NCBI RefSeq assembly: GCF_026343125.1
Contig: NZ_JAPEMB010000001.1
Location: 7,631,501 to 7,695,500 of the forward strand
Reading direction: 5' to 3'
Source of the DNA: Streptomyces sp. NBC_00094
GTDB lineage: Bacteria > Actinomycetota > Actinomycetes > Streptomycetales > Streptomycetaceae
Length of the DNA: 64,000 nt
Made by a program: the position numbers and the translations under genes. Below are positions 17,375-26,068 of the stretch, piece after piece. The notes below the pieces were generated by a model. The model did no database searches, was not told the origin of the DNA, and saw only the letters and a list, made by a program, of their open reading frames with translations. The first letter of the stretch is position 1. Each line of letters opens with the position of its first letter.

Positions 17375-17695
17375 TCAGCCTTCCGCGTCGATGTCGGCGA
17401 CGGCGATGGCGATGCCGAGCGCGGCGGTGATGTTGCCGGCTGCCGTCATCACACGGGCGGTACCCACGATGGGGGCGATGGCGACCAGCACGTCCTGCAG
17501 CTGCTCGACGGTCAGGCCGGCCTTGAGGGCGGGATCGACGTGGGCGAGGTAGGAGACCGGCGGAGCGTCCGAGGCGGCCAGGGCCGCGATACGGGTGAGC
17601 AGGAGCATGTCCGGAGCCAGCCCACACCGCTCGAGCGAGTCGTCCGTCATGGCGATGATGGTGTCCAGAACCGGGGTGTCGGATGCAGTGGCCAT
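17375..17695 (-). CDS. Carboxymuconolactone decarboxylase family protein
   Basis: A 106-residue protein of the CMD/AhpD-like family. It is all-helical, with the family segment around ALKAGLTVEQLQDVLVAIAPIVGTARVM. The CxxC pair of peroxidase-type AhpD proteins is absent: the only Cys is in the N-terminal SLERCGLAP. A thiol peroxidase role is therefore unlikely, and the exact function is open. ATG 17695 has AGGAGG nine bases upstream, which rules out the longer frame. It lies between the HAD phosphatase and GAP genes on the same strand, with room for its own promoter. Confidence 0.83.
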   Translation of the reverse strand: MATASDTPVLDTIIAMTDDSLERCGLAPDMLLLTRIAALAASDAPPVSYLAHVDPALKAGLTVEQLQDVLVAIAPIVGTARVMTAAGNITAALGIAIAVADIDAEG

Positions 17696-17783
17696 GGGGA
17701 ATGTCCTCCTGGAAGGCCGGAGAGAGGGAGTGACATGAAAGCGGCGGATGCCGGCAGGCCGCCGGCATGCCTGTTCCCCAACT

Positions 17784-18617
17784 CTAGGACTCCTCCTGAT
17801 CCTGCGCGCGGGGTGCGTGTCCGCGCCGAGGCGTTCCGCCGCCCCCGGCGAGCAGGGCGGGAAGGTCCGCGAAGGAGTCGAGGACGTGATCGGGCGTCCC
17901 GGATGCGGCACGGTGCGTCTCGGGGAGGTACTTGCCCGTCCTCACCAGTACGCCGGTGATGCCGGACCGTTGGGCGGCCAGCACGTCGGACTCGATGTCG
18001 TCGCCGATCATCAGCGCCTCCGACGCGTCGGCGCCGAGGTGGGCGAGTGCGCTCGCGAAGAACGCGGGAGCCGGTTTGCCCGTCACCTCCGCCTCGGTGC
18101 GGGCGGCCCTCTCCAGCCCTTCGAGGAAGGCCCCGGTGTCCAGGTCGAGGCCGCCCTCGGTGCGCCAGTACAGGTTGCGGTGCATCGACACGAGCCGCGC
18201 CCCGCGCTGCAGTTGCCGGAAGACCCGGTTGAGAGCCTCGTAACCGAACTCGGCCCCCGCGCCCCCGAGCACGACGACATCGGCGTCGCCCTCCTCGACG
18301 AGCGTGACGCCCGGCAGGTCGTCCCGTACGTCTCCGCTGTTGAGCAGGAGGCAGCGAGCGCCGGGGAAGTGCTCGCGCAGATACGCCGCCGTGGCCGCCG
18401 GGGCGGTCAGGATGTCCTCGGCACCGACGGGGAAGCCGAGGTCGGCCAGGCGCGAGGCGATGGCGGCCCGGGTGCGGGAGGTGTTGTTGGTGACCAGCGC
18501 GACGTGGAGGCCCGCGCCGCGCAGCTGCTCCACGGCCGACACCGTTCCCGGCAGGGCTTTCCAGGAGACGGTGAGGACGCCGTCGATGTCGACCAGGACC
18601 GCTCGGATTCGCTCCAT
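17784..18617 (-). CDS. HAD-IIA family phosphatase (LHPP/TIGR01458-like)
   Basis: A 277-residue haloacid-dehalogenase phosphatase of subclass IIA. Motif I is VLVDIDGVL near the N terminus, with the nucleophile and acid Asp. Motif II is LVTNNTSR. Motif III is the Lys of TGKPAPAFF. Motif IV is LMIGDDIESDV. The large cap between motifs II and III is typical of the NagD/LHPP group, which acts on nucleotides, sugar phosphates or phospholysine and pyrophosphate. ATG 18617 opens directly on the fold. The basic tail after residue 255 lies outside the family core. The substrate is not predictable. Confidence 0.9.
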   Translation of the reverse strand: MERIRAVLVDIDGVLTVSWKALPGTVSAVEQLRGAGLHVALVTNNTSRTRAAIASRLADLGFPVGAEDILTAPAATAAYLREHFPGARCLLLNSGDVRDDLPGVTLVEEGDADVVVLGGAGAEFGYEALNRVFRQLQRGARLVSMHRNLYWRTEGGLDLDTGAFLEGLERAARTEAEVTGKPAPAFFASALAHLGADASEALMIGDDIESDVLAAQRSGITGVLVRTGKYLPETHRAASGTPDHVLDSFADLPALLAGGGGTPRRGHAPRAQDQEES

Positions 18618-18765
18618 GGAGCCGACGGTAGCCCCCGCACGCCCCGCACGCCCCGCACGCCGCGGTCGCCACGGCCACGGCCGCGGCGCCGCAGGTCGCG
18701 GCGTGCCGCGGTCGCTCCGTGAGGGGCGGACACCCGCCCCGTACCCGCGTCGACAGCGCTACCCG

Positions 18766-20343
18766 TCACCGCACCCTGGTCGTACGGGCGAGGGCGTCGC
18801 GGGCCGCTTCCTCGGCTGTGGCGCGGTCCTGCGGTACCAGGCCGATGCGGGTGCGCCGGTCGAGGAGGTCGGAGGTGTCGAGGGCGCCTTCGTGGCGGAC
18901 GGCCCACAGGAGTTCCGCGCCGGTGACGGGATGGCCGGGTACGACGGGCTGGGCGAGGGCGGGGTCCTCGAGTCCGAGCGCGTGAACGGCCGGTGCCTCG
19001 ACGCCGTAGCGGTGCACGAGGCGGGCCGGGACGTCGAGCCCGGCGAGGGTCTGCGGACGGGCGGCGCCGACGAGGGGGACGGACGCGGTACGGCACGGGC
19101 CGGCGGTCAGGCCACGGGCGGCCACGGCGGCGTCGACGGCGTCCTCGGCCATGCGGCGGTAGGTGGTCAGCTTGCCGCCGACGACGGTGACGATGCCGTC
19201 GGGGGAGGTGAGTACGGCGTGCTTGCGCGAGATGTCGGCGGTGCGGCCGCCCGCGTCCCGGGCGTCGAGCAGGGGGCGCAGGCCCGCGAAGGCCCCGACC
19301 ACGTCGGACCGGTGGACGGTGACGTCCAGCGCGGATCCGAGCACGTCGAGGAGGAAGCCGATGTCGGTCTCGGGGACGTCCGGCACGTCGGGGACGTCGC
19401 CGTCGACGGGTTCGTCGGTGAGACCGACGTACACGCGTCCGTCCCCCTGGGGCAGGACCAGGACGAAGCGGTTCGTCTCGCCGGGGATCGGGATGTGCAG
19501 ACCGGCGGAGAGCCGGCCGAGGGTCTCGGAACGCAGGACGAGATGGGTGCCGCGCGAGGGCCGCAGGCGTACGTCGTCGACGAGGCCGCCCGCCCAGACT
19601 CCGGCCGCGTTGATGACGGTGCGCGCGCGGATGCGCAGCTCCTGGCCGGTGGTCTCGTCGCGGACCGACGCACCGTCGCGGTGGAGTTCGAGGGCTCGGG
19701 TACGGGTGAGGACGCGGGCGCCGTGCGCGGCCGCGGTGCGGGCGATCGCGGTGACCAGACGTGCGTCGTCGGAGAGCCGGCCGTCCCAGGAGAGCAGTCC
19801 GCCGCGCAGTCCCGTGGGTCGCAGGGCCGGTGCGAGGTGGCGGGTCTCGACGGCGGAGAGCGTACGAGGCTGGGGCAGCGTGCCGCGCGAGGTGCGCGCG
19901 CCGACGCGCAGCAGGTCGCCCGCGAGGAACCCGGCGCGGGCGAGGGCGGCCTGGCCGCGGCTGACGAGCGGGGTCAGGGGCAGCACGAAGGGCTGGGCGC
20001 GTACGAGATGGGGGGCGGTGCGTTCCATGAGGATGCCGCGTTCGACGGCGCTCTCGTGGGCGACGTCGAGCTGTCCGGACGCGAGGTAGCGCAGTCCGCC
20101 GTGGATCAGCTTGGAGCTCCAGCGGGAGGTGCCGAACGCGAGGTCATGGGCGTCGATCGCGGCGACGCTGAGCCCGCGGGTGGCCGCGTCGAGCGCGGCT
20201 CCGGCCCCGGTGGCACCGAGTCCGACGACCAGTACATCGACCACGCTGTCGGCATCGCCGTCGGCGAGCCGGCCGAGTTCGCGCAGGCGCCGCTCGGCGT
20301 TGAGCGAGGAGCCGGGCAGGGCGGGGCTGCTCGTGGGGTTCAT
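18766..20343 (-). CDS. glpD: FAD-dependent glycerol-3-phosphate dehydrogenase
   Basis: A 525-residue membrane-associated flavoprotein that oxidises sn-glycerol 3-phosphate to dihydroxyacetone phosphate and passes electrons to quinone. The dinucleotide fold VLVVGLGATGAGAALDAATRG starts near residue 36. FGTSRWSSKLIHGGLRYL is the GlpD signature. TVINAAGVWAG, FVLVLPQGDGRVYVGLTDEP and VVGGKLTTYRRMAED follow, with the C-terminal DAO_C domain from about 380. Its ATG overlaps the tetR stop in an ATGA junction, so it is coupled to that regulator. Its product is the precursor used by alkyl-DHAP synthases, one of which is encoded divergently. Confidence 0.94.
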   Translation of the reverse strand: MNPTSSPALPGSSLNAERRLRELGRLADGDADSVVDVLVVGLGATGAGAALDAATRGLSVAAIDAHDLAFGTSRWSSKLIHGGLRYLASGQLDVAHESAVERGILMERTAPHLVRAQPFVLPLTPLVSRGQAALARAGFLAGDLLRVGARTSRGTLPQPRTLSAVETRHLAPALRPTGLRGGLLSWDGRLSDDARLVTAIARTAAAHGARVLTRTRALELHRDGASVRDETTGQELRIRARTVINAAGVWAGGLVDDVRLRPSRGTHLVLRSETLGRLSAGLHIPIPGETNRFVLVLPQGDGRVYVGLTDEPVDGDVPDVPDVPETDIGFLLDVLGSALDVTVHRSDVVGAFAGLRPLLDARDAGGRTADISRKHAVLTSPDGIVTVVGGKLTTYRRMAEDAVDAAVAARGLTAGPCRTASVPLVGAARPQTLAGLDVPARLVHRYGVEAPAVHALGLEDPALAQPVVPGHPVTGAELLWAVRHEGALDTSDLLDRRTRIGLVPQDRATAEEAARDALARTTRVR

Positions 20344-20939
20344 GGAACGAGGGTCCTCTCCAGCAGGGTGCGCAGCTCGTCGAGGAAGGCGGCTTCGCTC
20401 AGTTCGGGATCGGTCTCGTCGGTCATGGTGCGCAGCGAGAGCGTGAAGGACTGGACGACGAGCAGCAGGGACCGGGCCTGCAGGTCCGGCCGGACGCGGC
20501 GTACGGAGCCGTCTTCGTGACCGTCCTCGAGCGCCGTGTGGAGAAGCCCGAGCAGGGCGTCCTGGCTGGCACCCCGGCGGTCGAGGATGTACGGCAGCAG
20601 CAGCTCGGGGTCGACGTCGAGGATCTTGTGGAAGAGCGGGTGGGCCCGGAACGCCGCGGCTCCCGCGACGAGCCCCTCGACGATCCGGGCCCGTTCCGGC
20701 CGGTCCTCGTCGGAGGGAGGCATGGCGCCGGCGGCGACGGCGATCCACTCACGGGTCATCAGGTCGCCGACGAGGCTGCGTACGTCGGGCCAGCGCCGGT
20801 AGATCGTCATCCGGGACACGCCCGCGCGCCGGGCGACGTCGGTGAGGGTGGTGCGCCGTACGCCGACGGCGAGCATGCAGTCGCGTGCGGCGTCGAGCAC
20901 GGGATCTGCGTCCGTATGGTTGTGACGAATGAGCGTCAT
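20340..20939 (-). CDS. TetR family transcriptional regulator (coupled to glpD)
   Basis: A 199-residue TetR-type repressor. The helix-turn-helix is residues 20-65, with RTTLTDVARRAGVSRMTIYRRWPD. The rest is the ligand-binding domain, which has little recognisable similarity. It overlaps glpD by four bases and faces the alkyl-DHAP-synthase-like gene across 75 bases. It therefore probably controls both transcripts and itself. The palindromic TGTGAC/GTCACA pair at 20921-20947 covers its own start and is a candidate operator. A lipid-derived ligand is inference from the neighbours. Confidence 0.9.
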   Translation of the reverse strand: MTLIRHNHTDADPVLDAARDCMLAVGVRRTTLTDVARRAGVSRMTIYRRWPDVRSLVGDLMTREWIAVAAGAMPPSDEDRPERARIVEGLVAGAAAFRAHPLFHKILDVDPELLLPYILDRRGASQDALLGLLHTALEDGHEDGSVRRVRPDLQARSLLLVVQSFTLSLRTMTDETDPELSEAAFLDELRTLLERTLVP

Positions 20940-20947
20940 CTGTCACA
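20921..20947. promoter_or_regulatory. Candidate TetR operator
   Basis: TGTGAC at 20921-20926 and GTCACA at 20942-20947 form a spaced inverted repeat over the tetR start codon, beside the divergent gene's leader. The adjoining TGTCACAGTGTAA has the look of TetR half sites. This is the only symmetrical element in the 75-base gap. Confidence 0.35.
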
Positions 20948-21014
20948 GTGTAATGCCAGAGCGGGCCGAGTGGCAGCGCCGTCCGTGGAACAGACCGTGA
21001 GGAACCCTTTCGAC

Positions 21015-22610
21015 GTGGACATGTTGTGGAGCGGCTGGGGCGACCCGGCCAAGGCGGCACCCCTGCCCGACTCGGTGACCGGCTTGCTGCGGGACCTGCT
21101 CGGCGTCACCCCGCGCGAGAGCGGCCCGTCCGCCCTCGCCGACATCGAACCGCCCGCCCCGGCGCTGACCGACGAGGCCCGCACCGCGCTGCGCGCGGCC
21201 CTTGGCGCCCCCGACGACCTGCGGGAGGACGCCGAGAGCCGTATCCGGCACACCCGCGGCAAGTCGACCCCCGACCTCCTGCGCATCCGCGCCGGCGAGG
21301 TCGACGACATCCCGGCCGCCGTCGCGCTCCCGGGCAGCCACGACGAGGTCCTCGCCGTGCTGCGCGCCTGCGCCGACCACGGCGTCGCCGCCGTGCCCTT
21401 CGGCGGCGGCACCTCCGTCGTCGGCGGTCTCGCGCCCACCACGAAGCGGCCGTTCGTCGCCCTCGACCTGCGGCGGCTCGACCGGCTGCTGGCCGTCGAC
21501 GAGGTGTCGCGTACCGCGACGCTGCAGCCCGGTCTGCGCGGGCCGCAGTGCGAGGCGCTGCTCAACGAGCAGGGCTGGACGCTCGGACACTTCCCGCAGT
21601 CCTTCGAATGGGCATCCGTCGGAGGCTTCGCCGCGGCCCGCTCCAGCGGCCAGGCATCAGCCGGATACGGCCGCTTCGACGAGATGGTCCTCGGCCTGAC
21701 CGTCGCCACCCCCGAAGGCACCCTGGAGACCGGCCGTGCCCCGCGCTCGGCGGCCGGACCCGACCTGCGCCAGCTGATCCTCGGCTCTGAGGGCGCCCTC
21801 GGAGTGATCACGGCGGTGACCGTCCGCATCCGTCCGCTCCCCGCGAAGCGGATCTACGAGGGCTGGCGCTTCGCCTCCTTCGAGGCCGGCACGACGGCAC
21901 TGCGCCGACTCGCCCAGGACGGCCCGCGGCCCACGGTGCTGCGCCTGTCGGACGAGTCGGAGACCTTCATCGGCCTCGCGCAGCCGGACGCCATCGGCAG
22001 CACCGAACTCCCGCAGAACCCGGGCTGCATGGCCATCGTCGGCTACGAGGGTACGGAAGAGGACACGGCCGCCCGGCGCGCCGCCGCCCGCGAGGTCCTC
22101 CTCGCCTGCGACGGCGAGTTCATCGGCGAGGAAGCCGGCGACCGCTGGGAGCACGGCCGGTACAACGCGCCCTACCTGCGCGACGCGCTGCTCGACGCCG
22201 GTGCGTTCGCCGAGACGCTGGAGACGGCGGCGTTCTGGTCCGCGATCCCCGGCCTGTACGCGGCGGTGCGCGACGCGCTGACGAACACCCTCAACGAGGC
22301 CGGTACCCCGCCGCTCGTCATGTGCCACATCTCGCACACGTACGAGAACGGCGCCTCGCTGTACTTCACCGTCGTCTCCGCGCAGGGCGAGGACGCCGTC
22401 GCGCACTGGGAACCGGTGAAGCGGGCGGCCAACGACGCGATCCTGGCGGCGGGCGGCACCATCAGCCACCACCACGGCGTCGGCACCGACCACCGCGACT
22501 GGTACGCACGCGAGATCGGCCCCCTCGGCATCCGTATGCTGCAGGCCGTCAAGGCCGAGGTCGACCCGACCGGCGTGCTGAGCCCCGGAGTCCTCATCCC
22601 CGTCCGCTGA
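21015..22610 (+). CDS. FAD-binding oxidase, alkyl-DHAP synthase-like
   Basis: A 531-residue flavoprotein of the vanillyl-alcohol-oxidase/PCMH family, most like alkyldihydroxyacetonephosphate synthase, which swaps the acyl chain of acyl-DHAP for a fatty alcohol to make ether lipids. The FAD domain shows VPFGGGTSVVGGL, GHFPQSFEWASVGGF, GYGRFDEMVLG and LGSEGALGVIT. The C-terminal cap carries the HTYENGASLYFT block and the tri-histidine HHHGVGTDH that is catalytic in the synthase. GTG 21015 (gaggaa ten bases upstream) is preferred; GTG 20997 and ATG 21021 are in-frame alternatives. A DAG-kinase-like gene follows by 32 bases. Confidence 0.88.
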   Translation: MDMLWSGWGDPAKAAPLPDSVTGLLRDLLGVTPRESGPSALADIEPPAPALTDEARTALRAALGAPDDLREDAESRIRHTRGKSTPDLLRIRAGEVDDIPAAVALPGSHDEVLAVLRACADHGVAAVPFGGGTSVVGGLAPTTKRPFVALDLRRLDRLLAVDEVSRTATLQPGLRGPQCEALLNEQGWTLGHFPQSFEWASVGGFAAARSSGQASAGYGRFDEMVLGLTVATPEGTLETGRAPRSAAGPDLRQLILGSEGALGVITAVTVRIRPLPAKRIYEGWRFASFEAGTTALRRLAQDGPRPTVLRLSDESETFIGLAQPDAIGSTELPQNPGCMAIVGYEGTEEDTAARRAAAREVLLACDGEFIGEEAGDRWEHGRYNAPYLRDALLDAGAFAETLETAAFWSAIPGLYAAVRDALTNTLNEAGTPPLVMCHISHTYENGASLYFTVVSAQGEDAVAHWEPVKRAANDAILAAGGTISHHHGVGTDHRDWYAREIGPLGIRMLQAVKAEVDPTGVLSPGVLIPVR

Positions 22611-22642
22611 ACCCCCTCTTCTGCCGCCCGGAGGCCAGACCC

Positions 22643-23524
22643 ATGCGACAGTTCACCGCCGTCGTCAACCCCACCGCAGGGGGTTCCAGCGGCGCCGCGG
22701 GCCTGCTCCCGCTGGCCCGGCTGCTGCGGGAGGCGGGCGCGCGGCTCGACACCGTCTACAGCCGCAGCCTGGAACACGCCCAGGAGCTCGCCCGGGACGC
22801 CGGAGCGAAGGGGCACGTCGTGCTCGCCGTCGGGGGCGACGGGATGGCCGGCTGCGTCGGCGGTGCGCTCAGCGGTACGGACACGGTCCTCGGCCTGGTC
22901 CCCGCGGGCCGCGGCAACGACTTCGCCCGCGCCCTCGGGCTTCCCACCGACGCACCCCGGCTCGCCGAGATACTGCTCGGAAACGAGCCGCGGGCCGTCG
23001 ACACCATCGAGGTGGAGTCCGCCGCGCACGAGCGGATCTGCGTCCTGGGCAGCGTGTACGCGGGCGTCGACGCGGTCGCCAACCGCCACGCCAACGAGTC
23101 CCGGCTGCTGCGGGGCGCGGCGTCGTACTACGCGGGCGGCCTGCGGGCGGTCCTCGCCTGGAAGCCCGCCGCGTACCGGATCACCATCGACGGGGTGCTC
23201 CACGAGCGCACCGGGTACACGGTGGTCGCGGCCAACTCCGGCTTCTACGGCTTCGGGAGGAACATCGCACCGGGCGCGCGCCTCGACGACGGGCTGCTCG
23301 ACGTCGTGGTCATCAAGAAGGCGCCGAAACGCCTCTTCTTCGCCATGATGAACGAGCTGAAGACGGGCGCGCACCTGAGCCGCCCGGAGGTCGAGATCCT
23401 GCGTGGCAAGGAGATCCGCATCGAAGCGGACCGCCCCCTCCCGTACGGCGCGGACGGCGAGGTCGACGCGGCCCTGCCGGTGACTCTCCGAGTGCGGCCC
23501 ACCGCTCTGCAGGTCCTGGCCTGA
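22643..23524 (+). CDS. Diacylglycerol kinase-like lipid kinase
   Basis: A 293-residue soluble lipid kinase of the DagK/YegS family, expected to phosphorylate diacylglycerol or a related lipid with ATP. Key elements are VVNPTAGGSSG at the N terminus, the nucleotide loop AVGGDGMAGCVGG and PAGRGNDFARALGLP, then the C-terminal lipid-binding domain with AANSGFYGFGRNIAPGARLDDGLLDVV and ADGEVDAALPVTLRV. ATG 22643 has GGAGG upstream. It lies 32 bases after the alkyl-DHAP-synthase-like gene, in an apparent two-gene lipid operon ended by the hairpin at 23565-23597. Confidence 0.92.
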   Translation: MRQFTAVVNPTAGGSSGAAGLLPLARLLREAGARLDTVYSRSLEHAQELARDAGAKGHVVLAVGGDGMAGCVGGALSGTDTVLGLVPAGRGNDFARALGLPTDAPRLAEILLGNEPRAVDTIEVESAAHERICVLGSVYAGVDAVANRHANESRLLRGAASYYAGGLRAVLAWKPAAYRITIDGVLHERTGYTVVAANSGFYGFGRNIAPGARLDDGLLDVVVIKKAPKRLFFAMMNELKTGAHLSRPEVEILRGKEIRIEADRPLPYGADGEVDAALPVTLRVRPTALQVLA

Positions 23525-23564
23525 CCTCGGTACGGCGCACGGGGAGCGTCAGCTCCGCAGGAAA

Positions 23565-23597
23565 CGGAGTGCTCGTCGGGCGTCGACGAGCACTCCG
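23565..23597 (+). terminator. Terminator of the lipid operon
   Basis: A perfect 14-base stem (cggagtgctcgtcg and complement) with a five-base loop, 40 bases after the lipid kinase stop. Confidence 0.85.
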
Positions 23598-23656
23598 CGT
23601 CGTCCGAACCTAGCGTGGATGGGGGAACCGACCGATAAGACGGAGGTACCACGGGC

Positions 23657-23842
23657 ATGAGTGGCGCCATGGACAAGGCCAAGGGCAGACTCAAAGAGAT
23701 CACCGGAAAGATCACCGGCCACGAGCGACTGGAGGCCGAGGGCAAGACGGACCAGGCGAAGGCCAAGATCCGGCACACGGCGGAGAGCCTGAAGCACCGT
23801 GCCGAAGGGATCATGGACTCGCTCAAGCGCGACCGCTCGTGA
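23657..23842 (+). CDS. CsbD family stress protein
   Basis: A 61-residue, highly charged protein of the CsbD family, members of which in Bacillus belong to the general stress (SigB) regulon. The family pattern is clear: MDKAKGRLKEITGKITGHER, then LEAEGKTDQAKAKI. CGGAGG lies 12 bases before the ATG. The stop codon region is tandemly duplicated just downstream (23816-23879). A second CsbD gene occurs at 59161. The molecular role of the family is unknown. Confidence 0.9.
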   Translation: MSGAMDKAKGRLKEITGKITGHERLEAEGKTDQAKAKIRHTAESLKHRAEGIMDSLKRDRS

Positions 23843-23879
23843 CGCGCCGACTCGCTCAAGCGCGACCGCTCATGACGCG
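23816..23879 (+). repeat. Tandem duplication of the csbD 3' end
   Basis: The 31 bases 23816-23846, which cover the last codons and stop of csbD, recur at 23849-23879 with one mismatch (the stop context reads tcatga instead of tcgtga). The second copy lies outside the gene. It marks a recent local duplication. Confidence 0.88.
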
Positions 23880-23977
23880 ACCTGCACATCGCGGGGTCGG
23901 GTCGAAGGCCGAGGGCGTCGACGTCGTCGCCGCCCCGCCGATGGGGCGACGAGTGATGTCGTGGAGGGAACCCCGGG

Positions 23978-24583
23978 TCACGGCCGGAGTCCGACGCGTT
24001 TGAGTGCGACCGCGCTGAGGTCGGTGACGGCCTGCCGGTCCCCCCGACGCCAGGCGTCGGCCCATCCGCCGGGCGGAGCCGGCAGCTTGGCGAGTGCGCC
24101 CGGAGGGCCGGTGAGGGCGCGCAAGGCGAGCAGGTCGGCCCCTCCGGGAGCCTCGGCGAGCCGGCGCAGAGTGCTGCTGCGTCGGATCCACAGCAGGCGT
24201 GGCGGGAGCCACAGCAGCAGGACGAAGAGCACCGGAACGACGATGAGGGCCGTCGTGATCACGTTGGCGACCTGGGTAACGGTCTCCTGGAGCGACACGC
24301 CGGCGTCGGCGAGGCCGGAGCCGGCATCGGCCGCGGCGTGGAGCGGCTTCTTCAGGACGCCGCCGATGAGCGGCACGTCCGACGCCGCGTCCCCCGCGTT
24401 GCCGAGCTCCCTGGCGAGGCTCTCACCGGAACTCTCCGCCTTCCGCCCCGGTTCGGCCAGCAGCATGATCGTCTCGCGGACGACGAAGGCCGCCCACACC
24501 GCGGTGGCGATCAGGGCCATGGCGAGCAGGTCAACGAGCACCTGGCGGTTCCGTCGTGCGGGTGTCTGGGCGTAGAGGCGCAA
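23978..24583 (-). CDS. Hypothetical two-helix membrane protein
   Basis: A 201-residue protein I do not recognise by function. It begins LPLRLYAQTPARRNRQVLVDLLAM. One hydrophobic helix follows at about 20-42 and a second near 115-138, separated by an amphipathic loop that opens with ETIMLLAEPGR. It ends in a soluble tail of about 65 residues. Similar two-helix proteins of unknown role are common in Streptomyces. The start is uncertain: TTG 24583 with GGGAG eight bases upstream is the best fit, since the longer frame upstream is Arg/Pro-rich non-coding-looking sequence. It stands alone, convergent with csbD. Confidence 0.65.
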   Translation of the reverse strand: MRLYAQTPARRNRQVLVDLLAMALIATAVWAAFVVRETIMLLAEPGRKAESSGESLARELGNAGDAASDVPLIGGVLKKPLHAAADAGSGLADAGVSLQETVTQVANVITTALIVVPVLFVLLLWLPPRLLWIRRSSTLRRLAEAPGGADLLALRALTGPPGALAKLPAPPGGWADAWRRGDRQAVTDLSAVALKRVGLRP

Positions 24584-24805
24584 CGGAAGGCTCCCGTTCG
24601 AAGGGTGCTGAGGAGGTCCGGCCGCCCCGGCCCGCGACGCGGCCGACCGGTCGGATTCAACTCTTCCACCGCGCCTCACGGGCAAACGTGCGAGACACGA
24701 GGCACGCCGGGAGTCCTCGCGTGGGCGCCCCGCCCCCACCGTCGTCCAGGAGCCGCTCCGTGAGCGGAGGAGATGCTCGTACGTGTCCCGGCACGGAGCC
24801 GACAA

Positions 24806-24837
24806 CGCCGGTTCCCGCCTGAGGGCGGAAACCGGCG
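24806..24837 (-). terminator. Terminator of the LPMO gene
   Basis: A 14-base stem with one mismatch (cgccggttcccgcc / ggcggaaaccggcg) and a four-base loop, directly after the LPMO stop on its strand. Confidence 0.8.
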
Positions 24838-24850
24838 CCTCCACCGGCGG

Positions 24851-25987
24851 CTACGGGCCGACGCAGGCGATCGAGCCGACCGGAAGGTCGTTGCCGGTCG
24901 ACGTCGCCGTGAACCCGAAGGTGACACTGCCGTCCGGCGGGACGGTCCGGTTGTAGTCGAGGTTCCTGACCGTGAGCGTGCCGTCGGATCCGGTGGTCAG
25001 CGCACCGTTCCACAGGTTGTCGACCCGGGTACCAGGCCCGGGCGTCCATCTCACGGCCCAGCCGTCACGCGCTGTCGTGCCGTGGTTCATGACCTCCACC
25101 GCCCCCTGGAAGCCGCCGCTCCAGGAGTTGGTCACCTGGTAGACGGCCATGCACCCGGTGTGCGGGTCGGACGGTGTGGTCGTGGGTGTGGGCGTCTGTG
25201 TGGGCGTGGGCGTGGGCGTGGGTGTGGGTGTGGGTGTCGGAGTCGGGGTAGGCGTCGGTGTGCTGCCCGAGCCGCGGATGCCGGTCACCTCTCCGTTGCC
25301 GCCGTCGAAGACGATGTCGGAGCAGGAGAAGAAGTTCTCCTGGCTGTCCGAGCGCACCCACTGGACGAACATCACCGCATCACCCGAACGGCCCGGGGGC
25401 AGGGGCAGATCCCAGTGGTAGTGGCCGCCGTTCGTGCCCGGCGAGCCCGTCTGCGGGGGATCGGTGACGGTCTGGATCAGCTCCAGGTCGTCCCAGCCCA
25501 GCTCGGTGTCGGGCGAGTAGCCGGGCTTGGACATGTACACCCGGAAGGAGCCCGGGTGCGCCGCCCAGTTGCTGTGCTTGACCTGGATCGTCCTGCCGGA
25601 CGTCAGGTGCGTTCGGGGCCAGTCGGCGCGGGCGGCGTTGTAGCCGGTGAAGTCGTACGGCGACCGGTCGCCGGCGCTGCACAGCTTCCCGTCCGGGACG
25701 TAACCGGGGCCGCGTCCGCCCGCTTGGGAGTCGAGCACGGCGAACCAGTTGTACAGCGCGGTCGCGCCGCTCTGGTCGAGCGCCGCCCTGCATGCCGGGT
25801 TGGTCGGGTCCAGGGCACCGGTGCCGGTCCTGGCGTCCAGCAGACAGAGGTAGGTGCGCGATCCGGGCATCATCGTGACGCCGTGGGCCTGCGCGCTGCC
25901 CTGGCTCAGTAAGGTCAGGCCGATCCCGCCGAGCAGGGTCGCGAGTGCCGCGGCCAGGGAGGCGAGGAGTCTCTTGCGTCCAGCCAT
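24851..25987 (-). CDS. Secreted AA10 lytic polysaccharide monooxygenase with CBM2
   Basis: A 378-residue copper enzyme for oxidative cleavage of crystalline cellulose or chitin. The signal peptide (1-34) ends SAQA, leaving His35 as the mature N terminus and first ligand of the histidine brace. The second is His144 in HSNWAAHPGSFRVYM. The AA10 domain runs to about 245 and includes GYNAARADWP and NGGHYHWDLPLP. A 30-residue PT linker, coded by DNA repeats, leads to a C-terminal CBM2 (about 280-378, with GCMAVYQVTNSWSGGFQ). ATG 25987 follows AGGAGA. It sits downstream of the GH12 gene behind a terminator. The CBM2 and cellulase neighbours favour cellulose. Confidence 0.94.
   Translation of the reverse strand: MAGRKRLLASLAAALATLLGGIGLTLLSQGSAQAHGVTMMPGSRTYLCLLDARTGTGALDPTNPACRAALDQSGATALYNWFAVLDSQAGGRGPGYVPDGKLCSAGDRSPYDFTGYNAARADWPRTHLTSGRTIQVKHSNWAAHPGSFRVYMSKPGYSPDTELGWDDLELIQTVTDPPQTGSPGTNGGHYHWDLPLPPGRSGDAVMFVQWVRSDSQENFFSCSDIVFDGGNGEVTGIRGSGSTPTPTPTPTPTPTPTPTPTPTQTPTPTTTPSDPHTGCMAVYQVTNSWSGGFQGAVEVMNHGTTARDGWAVRWTPGPGTRVDNLWNGALTTGSDGTLTVRNLDYNRTVPPDGSVTFGFTATSTGNDLPVGSIACVGP
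25170..25265. repeat. Simple repeat coding the Pro-Thr linker
   Basis: About 90 bases of gtgggc/gtgggt hexamers on the plus strand. On the coding (minus) strand they give alternating Thr-Pro between the LPMO and CBM2 domains. Copy number changes would alter linker length only. Confidence 0.9.
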
Positions 25988-26068
25988 GGTGTCTCCTGTG
26001 CGTGGGTGGGGGACAGTCGTCCGGTGGGTGTTCTCCTCCTGCGGTGAGGGTCGGGTGGGGGAAGCCCC

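Noticed and set aside
18630..18720. Tandem ccccgcacg units and GC-rich palindromes between the HAD gene and glpD
   Set aside because: Short imperfect repeats in a GC-rich gap. No clear stem-loop or gene could be supported.
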